From Pagrus major (taxonomy: Eukaryota; Chordata; Actinopteri; Spariformes; Sparidae): a stretch of DNA of 64,000 nt. The DNA is taken from positions 17,647,113 through 17,711,112 of the forward strand of contig NC_133223.1 of assembly GCF_040436345.1 (NCBI RefSeq), given 5' to 3'. Below the pieces are notes generated by a model that was not told the origin of the DNA, did not search any database, and saw only the letters and a list, made by a program, of their open reading frames with translations. Made by a program: the position numbers and the translations under genes. This document shows, piece after piece, positions 13,869-26,076 of the stretch. Every line of letters starts with the position of its first letter. The first letter of the stretch is position 1.

Positions 13869-16800
13869 AAATTTGGTAACCCTCTGATGATTATCTAGCA
13901 CCATCATCAGGTCAAAATTTGTCCAATACAGGTATCTATACAATTAATGACATTTCCGCCAGCCTTAGCTGCTCTTTCACAACCAGTAACACAAAGTGGA
14001 CTCTTCACCACTGACATTCACTGTAATGAATTCAAGCTGACCAAAGCGTAGTTTCTCCATGAAGAACAAAACTACCAAATTTTAGGCAGACAGGATGTGA
14101 GTCATTAGTACTTTGGGGGTAGTACTGTTTGTTAGGATAGAAGAATGTTGAATTTCTTTTTACCTCTGTGCTTAACTTACTCTCATTCAGTGCAGAAGTG
14201 TTCACACTGCTGTTTCTAAAACTGTCACGCTTTATCATGAGCTGAGCCCAGAATATTTCTAGGGATGATTGGAGCTTCAGGCTGCCTTGCCACAGTTTTG
14301 GAGAGCTCTGTACTGACAGATATAACTCTCACAGTGTTACATTATTATGTCTAATTTTGCTCTCTCAGTGACGGCTTTTATTCTTTCCTCCTGGTGTTAT
14401 TTACAAATATAAGAAGCATTTTTGTTTAACGCAAAGAACTCACTCTGCTACTCAGAAAGCAATATGTTTGCAATGCAGTGTAGTATAAAGCGCGATAATC
14501 AAATTATTCATACATCAGCACCTCTAAAATATCTATTAACATTACCTCCTCATGGGACCAGTCAGCTAATTTGAGCTGGTAAGATAACCAGCAGTGTATA
14601 AAAGAAGTCCACCGGCTCAGAAACACTGTTCTCATGGGAACATGGCACACTAAACAGATGCTGTTCTTCTACAGCGACTGAAATATAATAAGACACAATA
14701 TGGTGGCACTCCACAGGTTTGTGTCCTCTTCAGCCGGAGCAGACACCGAGCAGATTACTGATCAGAGAGTCGAGCCCCGCTGCCAAGAAGTGACACTGGG
14801 CCACCTGTCCACAAAGGCTGGAAAATCTACTGGCACAGCAGCTACATTTTTCCACTGAAACATGCATCCTTACGTTCATTAAAGGTACTGTATCATTTAG
14901 CTTTGATTCTGTGAACATTACCGGAGGACTATCTTAATGCTCGTTCTTTCGCAGTTCTCCCTCTGCCTTACTCTATCGCAGCTTCTCAATCAGCTGACTA
15001 TGGGACTCAGTTAATGCCGGGGTCTGTAAGATTGTAGAAACCAGCAAAAGGAAGCTGGGAAATGTGTTAGCGGCTAGTTAGCTACGTTCAAAAAAGCTCT
15101 TTTAGCTTTTTCAATCTAATAAATACATAAATATCTATATAAGCAACTGTTAATGCCACAATTATATAAACAAAAGCAAAATAACCGCCACAAACGTACC
15201 TCAGTCTAGAAGGGTGACCTGGCACAACAGTTGCTCCTTACTAGGTAGGTGAGTGCTCTATTCTTTGGGTCAGGGGCAGTGTGCTTTGTGCTACTCGGTT
15301 AGTAGCTGAATGACTGCTGCTGCTGTTCACTCGCTCTTTGGCTCAGGGGGTATGTGCTTAGTGCTGCAGAGTTAGCTAGCTGCTGAACAGCAGGTTTAGG
15401 GGCATTGTCCTGTTATGTCTCCCTCACATGTAAGAAGACATTAATATAATCATAATGAACAAAACACAACAAACATGGCTATTGTTATTCCTCACTGTTG
15501 TCAAGCTAGTAGGTTATTATTGAGAAATTCTGGCTGCATTTTCTTTCTGTCGGGATGTTTCAGGTTTTTCTACAAATATAATAAAAATGCTTTTAGAATA
15601 GCTTACCAAACCATCCTTAAACCAACCAAATTTTACCACAGTTTAAATCAACCATCATGTCGTTGCTGTCAAACTTTAAATCTGTTCTCCTCTCAGCTGT
15701 TGTCAGCTGTCATCAGCTGTCATTTCAGAGTCATGTCATTGCGACTCTCCTCCTCCCCATTCACCTCCAATTCAACATATCCAGCGCCGAGGCTCAGCTC
15801 ATCAGAGTGCACTCATCATCACATACAGATCCTCAGTCATTCATCTTCATCCCATCACCACCACTAGTGCCTAATTTACAAACAACTTATGGCTTATCTG
15901 ATTGTAATCACAAATTAATATGAACATAGATGGGAGGTTTACATAATACTTAGGCAGGTACCTTTCACTATAATTAATCATATGTACATTCTTACATTCA
16001 CACCCGTCCCAAAACTACTTTCAGCTTCACCTTCATTCTTAAAATATAATGGACATCACTGATTTTTGTCACATTGTCAAAGACTTATATTTCTCATCTA
16101 ATGGTGCACATGGCAAAGAAAATACGATTTATTCACTGAGAATGAAGTCTCTCCTGATTGATATACAAATGGTTTTCCTAATTGTTCCCAAATGATTATG
16201 ATAAATGGTAAATTAACTGCCTTTATATTACGCTTTTCTACCTGATATTCCAAATTTTGCCTTAGGCCTAATGCTTTAATTTATCAGTAGGTTATTCCTC
16301 TTTCAACAGATCATTTGTTTCCATCTTGCTTGTAAAGTGGGCCTTTCCCAAGCCATCATGGATGACCTGCATATGCGATTTGACGTAGGCTTTTTTAATA
16401 CAAATCCCATCTGCAACCGTCCCCATTTACCTTCAATGTGGAATGCACTGACTTGTGCATCTGCAGTAGCTGGGGAGCAAACCAGTCTGGACACATGGAC
16501 ACATCAAACCATCAACCCTGTGATCAGTAGATGACCCGCTCTGCCTCCTGAGCTACAGCTGCCCCTGACTCAGTTATTTCCTTTTCTTATCCAACAATTT
16601 CATGGTTATTATCTGGAAGGTCTATAAAAACTGTGGGGCAAATAGAGACAAAAGCTTGTGACTGGTATTTTTGTTTGTTTTTGTTTATTATTATATTTGT
16701 ATATTATTATAAAACAAGATGATTTCCAAAAGAATTTCCTTCGAAGAAAAGACAAGTAAATACTTTTTCTTCTTTGATTTTTTATTGAAGCTTCATTCTT

Positions 16801-19800
16801 CAAACAGTTAAATACTGATTGGAATGAATTACTTGGTCTCTAATTTATCTGTATGAAATATGAGCAACGTGAAATGAAATTTCAAGGGACTTACATGAAG
16901 GAAATGACTGAGAATATATAAGAAAAAGTAAAGTGTTACCCGAACAAAAGTACACAAAATGTGTGTGGACGAGATGCCTGCTGCACATTCAGTTCCTTTG
17001 GGCATCAAGGACCTCTGACCTCGAGCCAACATTGATTGTGTAAGAGCTGATCATGAAACCTCGCTGTCCTTCAGGAAGCTGCAGGGACTTCTAGCCTTGT
17101 TCTCTCCTGGGATGCGGAGGAGGAAGGTACAGTTACATAAGAGTGAAAAAAAAGTACATTACTGATATAGCTGCTCAATCCCTCCATGATTATGAGAGCA
17201 GCGCGTGATCTTCTGGACTCAGATAATTCACGCTGGGCGCTCACACTGGGAGCTTTTCAAGCATTTATGAAGCATTAGTACATTTACAGGCTTAAGGAGA
17301 TATCTTGATTTTTTAAGAACAGCACATGAAGCATTGAATAACATGTTAATTACGTTTTATGTAATAGTCGTTTTGTTGATCATAGTATTTAATGGCAATA
17401 TACAAGGATCATCGGGCACGATGACATTTAAGCTGTATTTGGGTTAAAAAAAGTCTCAGGCACATGATGGGATGACCATAGTTAGTTTTTTATGATTCCC
17501 TAAAATCTTAATGATTAAGTAACAGTTTAATATTTTGAGAAATTGTCTTATTCACTTTGCTTTGAAGAGTGAGTAGAGAATAGGCCTGTCATGATAACTA
17601 CTTTTTTAGACAATATATTGCCCAATAAATAATTATGAAAAACGATATAATGGTCATTTTAAGACCATTTATGCCACTGATATAATGATAATAATATAAC
17701 AGCATAGTAATTTCAGTACTCCCTTTGAAAGAGTTATGAATTGTTAATTCTTAAGAATTCAGAATTCAGACATTGAAACTGGAAAATGAAAAAAAGTATT
17801 AAAAAATATCCATCATAGTCATGTTTTAGATGAACTTTTAGGTTAGTTTTAATGTCACTTTTTATGCTACTGTTTTCAAACAAAGGTGACATACTCCTTA
17901 ATGCCAATAAGATCTCCACTCTCATTTAAGAAAGCAACATTACGTAGAAACTGGCATTTCGTGCGATTTAGCACCCCCTCTGAGTTCAACACCACTGTTG
18001 TGAATACAAATTCCAAGACACTGTACCATGTCTGTCTGTTAAATCCAATATGTTCCCACACTGGAGCTGTGCAGTAAAGCAATTGTCGGGAAAAACACCT
18101 ATTAGCCTCCCCGTTGTATGTATTTGTGTGTCTGCTTGTGTAAGAGCTGCCTCAGCCCCGCCCACAGTGAAACTCCACCACACAGAGCGGTCGAGTGCGA
18201 CCAAAAATGACAACAAAACATGTCTCAGCGTAGTTTTTTTTCTGTTCAATTGGCTTAGGTGCTGCAACCAAGTCCTATAACGGTAGAAAAATCCTGCTGT
18301 TTACTCTGGGATCCTGTTGACTAAAATGTTAATGCAATATCAAGATCAGTAATTATGATCGAGGTCGTGTTTATAATGTAATAAGAATCTTGAAAATAGA
18401 ATCCAAATCAACATCACAATCCAGATAATGAAAATTTGGATATTTATCTGACTTGCCATCTAATAATATGGAAGTGTCTGTTGAGGGTAATTATACCTAA
18501 ATTTGTGCTATAATGACATTGCATAACCCTTACATGACTAACTCTAAAACTACATCATGCAACCATCTTGAGTTGTTCGACGTCATGCATGCTTGAAGTT
18601 GTAAACATGGTTATCTTTACATCTCTTTCATCCATCCCATATGACGCGAACACAGCATAACCCACAGGCATGAAGCTGCGATAGATTCACTCTTGGGAAG
18701 AAAGAGAATTTTTTTAAATGCTATTTTACTATTTACTATTCCTTTAAGAATGTACTGCTTTGCTGCTGGAAAAGCAAACACACCCAATTTCTTTATATTC
18801 TCCTACAGCATTCCTTTGCTTTTCTGTTTAAAACACCCAAAGACTGACTGAATATCTCAGGTATTAACTAAATCATCCTATCCTGTTATCATCACCTTGT
18901 TGCCAAAATAGCCTCTGCACAATGAGTCATTCATCAGACTCTAAGCGCTGGCATTCAGACTGTTGTTGGGGGAAACTGCTCTTTGCAGCACCACACAGAG
19001 ATAAAGGGCCACTCAGGCCTTTTAATTATTCCTCACAACCATTTGTCATTCCATATAATACAGTCGTTCTTTATAAAAGTAGGTGATCCCAAAGCAGATG
19101 GCTTTGTGGTAGCCAAATTGTTTCTCAAGGCAGGATTAATGGCAGCACTTGGACTTGACTGCCTGGTTAGTATTGGTGGTGGGACCTACTCTAATTCATA
19201 ATAAAATAATATGAAGTCATACCTATACACAAGACTGTTATCACCAGGACGGTTAAGTCGCAATAGGGGATGACTTTAACTATTTCTCTTCTTTTTTTGT
19301 CTCAGTTGTGTTGTTCACTGTGCACGTGAAGCATGACAGCAGTAATGTGATCACTCATTTGCTTCCACGTCATTGAAGCACTGAGTCACTGTGATGTTCT
19401 GCACTGTGTTTCTGACATTTTCAGACAGTGCTGTTACTGTTACACAATGCATTCATCTATCTGGGCTGGTTCAGTGAGCAAAGATTCCTCTATCTAAATG
19501 GATATTTTTAGAAACAGACCAGCCATGGCACCATATAAACTAGGATAAATCCATAGTTGAAAATGCAGCTGTGACTATATAACCTCACGCTACATTGTGC
19601 CTATGCATTGTAAAGAGTGTGTCCCACGCATGTTCTGACCTTGCTGTGTGTGAATAGCAGACCGTGATAGCGGCCGACCATACATCACTGTCAGAGCACA
19701 GACTGTTCCAGCCACATCCTGGTAATCTATTTGTCCCGGTAAAATATGGTGTAATTTGTTCTGGGTTTCTTGCAAGCCCTGCAGAAAGAGCAAACGATTT

Positions 19801-20641
19801 GAGCTGCATCTTATGCATATGTGGTATTTTCCCCGGTAGTGGTGGCTGAAAGCATTCAGGCCTTTCTCTCTCTGTCTGTGATTCACTTTGTCCTCTTTTC
19901 TTCTGGTGACCGATTGTATAATGAATGTGTTATCACCGTTATTACACTTACTTAAGGTGTCATTTGCTTCAAAATGTGAAAGCCCGTGATGAGCTGCAAT
20001 GCGTGACAAGATTCAAATTTATTGTGGTCATTTCACACGTTTAATGGCATGTAGCTCTGCTGAAAGCTTTCAGTGTGCCGACACACTGGTTCTGACATTA
20101 GTCCTCGATATTCTTGGACACTTATAATGACGTCCTTGCCCTCACTCTCGTCATCATGCTGTAGTGTCCGGTTATATAACATTATGTAACTGCTCGATTT
20201 GCAGCTTTACCTCAAAGATGAGGTTCAGCCGACTTATATTAATTTAAAGCCTTAAATTGTTGTGCATCACTTTATTTTGGCTATGAATTATGAAACTGTG
20301 ATAGATTTGGCTGATGACAGCTGTTATTTGTTTATTTGTCATGAACAAAGAGTGTTATGTGAGAGAGTGAGATATAAATCAAAGCCATGAGGGTTCACAA
20401 TCAGATCATTAGAGCAAGCGCCACTGTCCTTGTAATGGGTCTTTATGCTGCCGCTGGGTCAGCAGTGCATTAGAGAAACATTTCCTTATGTAACAACCTC
20501 CCTACCCCGCAGAAATCGTCAGCATATCTTCAAGAGCTTAATGGCTTAAGAGAGAATGGGAGGGAGGGAGGGAGGGAATAAAGTTTAAACAAAGAATTTG
20601 AAGTTTTCAGCTGGTTTCTGGGTCAATTCAGAAACAAATAG
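13869..20641. other. Non-coding, no gene recognised; scattered repeat relics
   Basis: No exon could be supported. A segment ending near 16570 (GATCAGTAGATGACCCGCTC through GAGCTACAGCTGCCCC) resembles the tail of a dispersed fish retroelement. A block around 17580-17700 with ATGATAAC and CGATATAATGG motifs also looks repetitive. The 139-residue minus-strand frame at 19590-20009 has no recognisable domain and no splice context. A (GGGA)n run lies near 20560. Confidence 0.4.
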
Positions 20642-21266
20642 TTTAAAGGAACAGTTCACCCAAAAATAAAATTCAGTCATTAACAAGTCACACCCATGCT
20701 GATTCAAAGTCAGATGAAGTTTCGTAGCCCACAAAACATTTCTGGAGCTTCACAGCTAAAAGGAGTTGCAGCATTCTCCTAAACAACTGATGTAGATGGG
20801 GACTTGTTTTAAAACGTTAGAAAAATAATTGAAACAAAACATAAAATGGCTCAATACAGTTCGTTCAGTGTAATCCAAGTCTCTAGAAGGCCTAAGATCC
20901 AAAATTGTTTTTGAAAAGACATTATTTACACCCTGGACGCATGGTTGTACTAACTTCAGATGGGATGTGGGCTCTTTTTTTAGCATAGCTGCTACAGTAA
21001 AGATTTGACTTTCAAAAGGGTGTAAATAAAGTATTTTCAAAAACTATTTTGGATTTCAGAGCTTCTACAGACTTAGATTATGCTGGACAAGCTGCATGGA
21101 CCCATTTTATGTTTTGTTTTTTGGTTGTTTCTGTAACGTTTTAGTTGTTTAGGTGAATGCTGCAGCATTGCTTTGCCTTTGAAGCTCCAGAAATGTTTTG
21201 TGGTCGACGAAACAGTGAGCAGATTAATTTAAAAAATAAATTTTCATTTGGGTGAACTTTTCCTAA
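20642..21266. repeat. Fold-back (long inverted repeat) element
   Basis: The whole segment is an imperfect palindrome centred near 20955. The left end GGAACAGTTCACCCAAA pairs with the right end TTTGGGTGAACTTTTCC. Inner pairs include CACAAAACATTTCTGGAGCT against AGCTCCAGAAATGTTTTGTG, and CATAAAATGG against CCATTTTATG. There is no coding capacity. It is interpreted as a non-autonomous fold-back DNA transposon typical of fish genomes. Confidence 0.75.
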
Positions 21267-22379
21267 CAGCAAGATTGAATCTTTGTTTCAAACCGTGGCT
21301 GGATTCAAACAATCAGATGAGCTCAAATGTCCGGGCTGGACACAGATGGACTGTATATCCATCCTCAAGAGTCCCATGTTTGGGAAACAAGCAAATCAAT
21401 CAGTGTCAATTAGAGCTGCGTTCAAAGTAAACCACATCCTGGGAGTCAGACACTCATTCTGCACTTAACAGCAGGCAATGCAATTACGCTGCAAAACCCT
21501 CTAAAGTGCTCCGGGTCTGAGAGGATGAACCGGTGCATATAAAAGGCTCTTACTGTCTTTTATCTACACCACTCTCAGGTACCCTCCCGAGCAGAGACTT
21601 TTCCCTTAGCATGAGAGAGGAGCGCTGCTCTGGCAGCCCTCTGTTTCACGTCTTTCATGTTATGATCCGAACCCTGCCAGACACCACAGTTTGGGATGCC
21701 ATTCTACATAAGTACACTGATCTTCAAAGCCCCTCCACTGTTCATGCTCTCATTTTGATACCCTCTCTGCAGAGGTGGGGGGCAGTAAGGGCTATAACAG
21801 TCCTCATTGATTTCTGGAGGAGAGTCTGTACAGTCACTTCCTCTCCAGCCGTCCTCTGTGAGAGGTGAGAGCGTTGCACTTTACCAGCGTCTGAGGCGTG
21901 GGAGCTATAATCACATTTGACTCGCTGTGTGAATTACAGGAGCAGGTTCCTTTTCTTTCTTTCACCCACATCACGATCATGATGCTATATTTGATACTTC
22001 ATTTGCATACATGCAACAGAACGATGGTTGCATCAGTGTAAACCTCAAGGAAATGAACATTCAGACAAGCTTCCAGACGTATTTTGTTGAATTCTTTATT
22101 GTATATTTCATCATAATGTAACAACATGTAATATTGATTGTTTTTTATACAAATTATTTAAATGGATCACAATTTAAAAATGTAATTTATGATTTATATG
22201 TCCTTTTCACCTGCTATTGCATAGTACAGTCCTGACCAGTCACCATTCTTTATTTTTCATCAGTCTTTACCTTATATGTTCCATTTTTGTTGTCTTTGTC
22301 TTCTAGCTGTATTTATATTTTTGTGTCATACACTGAGAGCAATGTAAACCGAATATTCTTGTATCTGTACACACACTTG
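21267..22379. other. Non-coding, no gene recognised
   Basis: Unique-looking sequence with short open frames only (for example 21533-21868) and no splice-site support for an exon. Nothing else could be assigned. Confidence 0.4.
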
Positions 22380-22421
22380 GCCAATAAAGCTGATTCTGAT
22401 TCCGATACTGATGTTTACATT
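22376..22421 (+). repeat. 3' tail of an L2/Rex-like LINE or related SINE
   Basis: The string TTGGCCAATAAAGCTGATTC, followed by degenerate GATTCT/GATACT units, is the kind of 3' terminus that ends many fish non-LTR retroelements in short tandem repeats. Only the last tens of bases are recognisable; the upstream body was not identified. Confidence 0.45.
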
Positions 22422-22466
22422 GTTTATTTGTTGCTTGTGTATGTAACATATTTCCTTACCAAAGGA

Positions 22467-23007
22467 AAGGAACCGAAAAAAGAAGGAGGGGTCACTGAAT
22501 CTTTCTTTGGTGCCAGACTGTGGTGCCGGCTGTATTGAAGTCAGTTGGAGACGAATGCAGAAACACACTAAAACCCAACATATCTATGTCATATGAATTC
22601 TGATGAAGATATGCCTCCACGAAATGAAAGAACACACGTCAGGGAGAAGGTTAACCACTGATTTTGTTTTTTGTTTTTTATCAACACGTTGTTCATTGTT
22701 CAAGTTTCTTGGTTTGCAAAGTAGTCTCATCAGCGATATTTGGTCGGACCAGCCCTGTTTGGTCACAGTATTATCAGCCCTGTCAATCTTTTGGAGGGGG
22801 GGAATCAGTGTTTAACCTACTCTATGAAGTGTGTTCTTTCATTTTCTGGAGGCATTTCTTCATCAGAAGTCATACGACGTAGATATATTGGGTTTTAGTG
22901 TGTTTCTCCATGCATCTCCCGTAGACTTCAATACAGCTGACACCACAGTCTAGCACCGAAATGAGATTTGGTGACATAACAACCCTTCTTTCTTTTTTAG
23001 GTTCCTT
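22467..23007. repeat. Fold-back element with ~200-bp arms
   Basis: The left arm at about 22467-22666 is repeated in reverse complement at about 22800-23007. Matching landmarks are AAGGAACC versus GGTTCCTT, GACTGTGGTG versus CACCACAGTC, GAAACACACTAAAACCCAA versus TTGGGTTTTAGTGTGTTTC, and GAAATGAAAGAACACAC versus GTGTGTTCTTTCATTTTC. A spacer of about 130 bases separates the arms. Confidence 0.8.
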
Positions 23008-23488
23008 GAGCGAAGGCAGTTCAAAAGACAGATGAAATACAGCATTAAAAGACATAATAAACACAAAATAGGTGAGTGTCCTCAAGCAGAACACTGATGT
23101 GTGATTTTAATCTGTTTTTGCTGTGTAAATATATCAAAGAGGGAATTTCAAAGCTGTGTCGTGGCTGTGTGGAAGGACTGGTGGGTTGATTTTTTAACAA
23201 TAAAAACTGAATTATTTCTGCAGGGGTTGCTTTATATTTCTGTTTCATCTTTATTCATTCATGTTTATGTTTTGTTTTTCTCTCAATTTTGAGTCCAAGT
23301 GCTAAATGTTGAATGTAAAAAACTTTGTATTGAAGCTTGCATTAATATGAATAATCTCATATTTTGCTCTGTGCTTTTGTGTGTGTGTGTTTTTTTTTTC
23401 CATGCTCCCAGTCATGATCAGTTTCTGTGGCAACCTGATTTTGAAAATAGCTCCTCTCTCTAACGGCCCACTGCTGTCGCACGTTGTG

Positions 23489-23510
23489 CAGGCAGCAGCA
23501 GCAGCAGCAG
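23489..23510. repeat. Short (GCA)n run
   Basis: About six CAG/GCA units upstream of the chn1 alpha1 promoter, in non-coding DNA. Confidence 0.85.
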
Positions 23511-23614
23511 CCCACTCTTGATGCATGACTCATTCATTGCTCATTATCATCCCACTCTCATTTCATCCTACCCAGGCTCCCTCTGCTTGGATATCTGATG
23601 GAGATGGTTGTGTG

Positions 23615-23899
23615 GGGGGCGGGGTGGCTGGCTACTATAAAGCTGGTGTATACGTGCTGTGATTGGCTGGTGGGATCCATTTAATCCGCTGTGACTACTA
23701 CAGGGTCCGCCCCTGTACTCCTCCCCCCTCGCTATGCCCGCCCTGACAGCATCCGTACACAACAGTGTGCTGTCTCTGTTCCAGGGAGAATATCAGCTCT
23801 GCGCAGGGAGGAAAGGATTAGTGAAACCACTCTGCTCATCTGCATACACGTTCCCAGAGAAGCACATGAGCACCCAGGGCTGCACCTCTTTTATATAAA
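23615..23899 (+). promoter_or_regulatory. chn1: Putative promoter of the chn1 alpha1 transcript
   Basis: Upstream of the alpha1-specific first exon are a GC box-like GGGGGCGGGG (about 23615-23624), a TATAA at 23636-23640, an inverted CCAAT box (ATTGG, 23662-23666) and a TATATAAA at 23892-23899. The last is the best-placed TATA element and would give a 5' leader of roughly 250 bases. The assignment is inferred from motif content and position; no transcript data were available. Confidence 0.45.
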
Positions 23900-24051
23900 A
23901 CCTGGCACTCCTATCACAGAGGCTCCACTTGATCTACTGTCACTGCTGTGAGAGGATTTAAAGGACCACTGTTTTTTCCTCTTGTGGACTCTATTCAGTG
24001 ACTTCCAGACTTTTTTTCAATATAATTTAAAATTGCAATTTCTTTTTTGTG

Positions 24052-24109
24052 ATGTCTCTGTCTAATTGTGACAATGCAAGTAATATCATTTGATACAGAC
24101 TTGCTCTGA
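24052..24109 (+). other. chn1: Two overlapping upstream ORFs in the chn1 alpha1 leader
   Basis: An ATG at 24052 opens a 13-residue frame that stops at 24093. A second ATG at 24074, in another frame, opens 11 residues that stop at 24109. Both close before the main ATG at 24182. If the leader starts near 23925, both are in the mRNA and could reduce initiation at the main start. Confidence 0.5.
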
Positions 24110-24181
24110 GCATCAAAGAGTTTTCCCTTCATTTTTTGGGACTTTTTCCACTGGGTTTGCTCCTTCGTCTGCAGCACCAGA

Positions 24182-24433
24182 ATGCCATCTAGAGAGTCCT
24201 ACGATGTTCACAAGGAAGAGAAGTCCCTGGTGCAAAAGGCCAAGCGGGAGGCCAATCAGGAGGATATTCTGGCGGCAGCTCTTGGGATGAGGATGGGGCC
24301 ACAGAAACCTCCAGCCACTTTCTGGCAGCCACTTAAACTGTTCGCCTATTCACAGCTCACCTCACTGGTCCGCAGAGCCACGCTGAAGGAGAACGAGCGG
24401 ACACCCAGATCTGAGAAAGTCCACAACTTCAAG
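24182..24433 (+). CDS. chn1: chn1 coding exon 1 (alpha1-specific start plus shared [13 protein letters not shown])
   Basis: Encodes residues 1-84 and ends in phase 0 before GTGAGA. The first 58 codons are alpha1-specific. From 24356 the sequence [14 protein letters not shown] is shared with alpha2-chimaerin in known homologues, and it is preceded by TATTCACAG, a usable internal acceptor in phase 0. Confidence 0.97.
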
Positions 24434-25984
24434 GTGAGACTCGAATCGACTTAAAGAAACTCTTCTCAGCTGTTTCACCTCCCAAAACGTTGCTTTAATT
24501 TCATCATGTGTGGCCAGAGGGCTGCTTCTCATGCCTCCCTTGTGGGAGATGGGAAGAGGAAGAGGAGGAGGGGGGGAGTGAGAGAGAGGGGATGAAAAAC
24601 AGAGCTGTTTTGGTCTGTCCAGAGAGCCTTTATCAAAAGAAAATCTGTTGGGTGGTCTGTGGAGCACTGCTGTTAGTTTGAACACCAGATGGAGAGATTA
24701 GGCCGATGGAGAGGGGAAACAGTGGAGGAGTGTAACCCTGTTTGGCTCAGGCTCACTCTCCCACTTTGGCTGGTTAATGGGATGAAGCGCTGCAGGTGAA
24801 ATATTACCTTCAAGGCTTTCAAAGTGCTGATGCTTACTGATCTCTTTCTGCTGCTTCGTTCTTTTGTGCTGCTGAGTGTTGTGTTTCAACATTTTAGGAG
24901 TATAGAGTTCATGTGTTGAAAGCTCTGACAACTCAAGGATCTTGTAGAATTGTATTTATATTTTTTAGTATTTTAGTGTATGAGTGCACAAAACATATGA
25001 TTCATCCGGGCCATCATTTTCAAACTGTCCAAATGAAGCACTCTGACAGTTAAACACAACATTTATCAAGTTAAACTCCAGTTTGACTCCACATTTTCAG
25101 ACCACAGCCTCTTTAACATGTGGAAATTCTAATCCACATGTGCAACAAAAGCCAATTACATGTAAACATGAAGGAAACATGTGAAAATGGAGAATTACAC
25201 ATGGAGAGGAACATTTTTTCATGTGCCATGTTTTGTTTTCACATGTGGATTTTAATCCACATTTAAAAAAGACAGTCACATATGAATGTATGTAATTCAC
25301 ATGTGAAAGTGTCTAGTTCACATGTGAAATTGTGTAGTAACGTTAAATTCTCATGAGAAGAAGCAATCTCACAATTTCATGTGTCTTGTTTTGTTTTCAC
25401 ATTTAGAAATTGTGATCCACATGTGAAAAATAGCCATATGAACATATGAATTCAAATGCAAAAAAGTAAACTGCTTGTGAAAATGTTCCAGTTCACATGT
25501 GACATTATTGTCTTTTAACATATTAAAATTGTATTTCACATGTGAAGACTCAAATTTCACCTAATTTCCTGTGGCTTGTTTTGTTTCCACATGTGGAAAA
25601 TTCTAATCCACATGTGAAGCCAATCATATATGAATGTGTGTAATTCACATGTGAAAATAGTAAATCACATATATGAATACGGAATCCTTATGTGAAGAAG
25701 CAATATTTTGATATTTGGATTACTTTACTGACTACATTTTGAAAAGGTAATCAATAACTGTATTGGAATACATTTTTAAAGTAACCCTCCCAACCCTGCT
25801 TATATGAATTTATTTAATTCACATGGGAAATTTTCATATTAGTCCAAGTATATACATCTGTTATCTGCATTTAGACTTTTTCCTTAAACAGGCATGACAC
25901 TGTTTTTATCACAGACAAAACAACGAATGAACAAATGAGTCAATAACAGCACAAATTGATAACACACATGTTTAATTGTAAATA

Positions 25985-26076
<92 letters not shown>

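Noticed and set aside
19590..20009. 139-residue minus-strand open frame
   Set aside because: No domain, low-complexity composition and no splice or promoter support; overlapping frames in the other strand are equally long, as expected by chance in 24 kb of non-coding DNA.
23636..23640. TATAA as the main chn1 alpha1 TATA box
   Set aside because: It is about 545 bases from the start codon, and the stronger TATATAAA at 23892-23899 is better placed; kept only as part of the promoter region.
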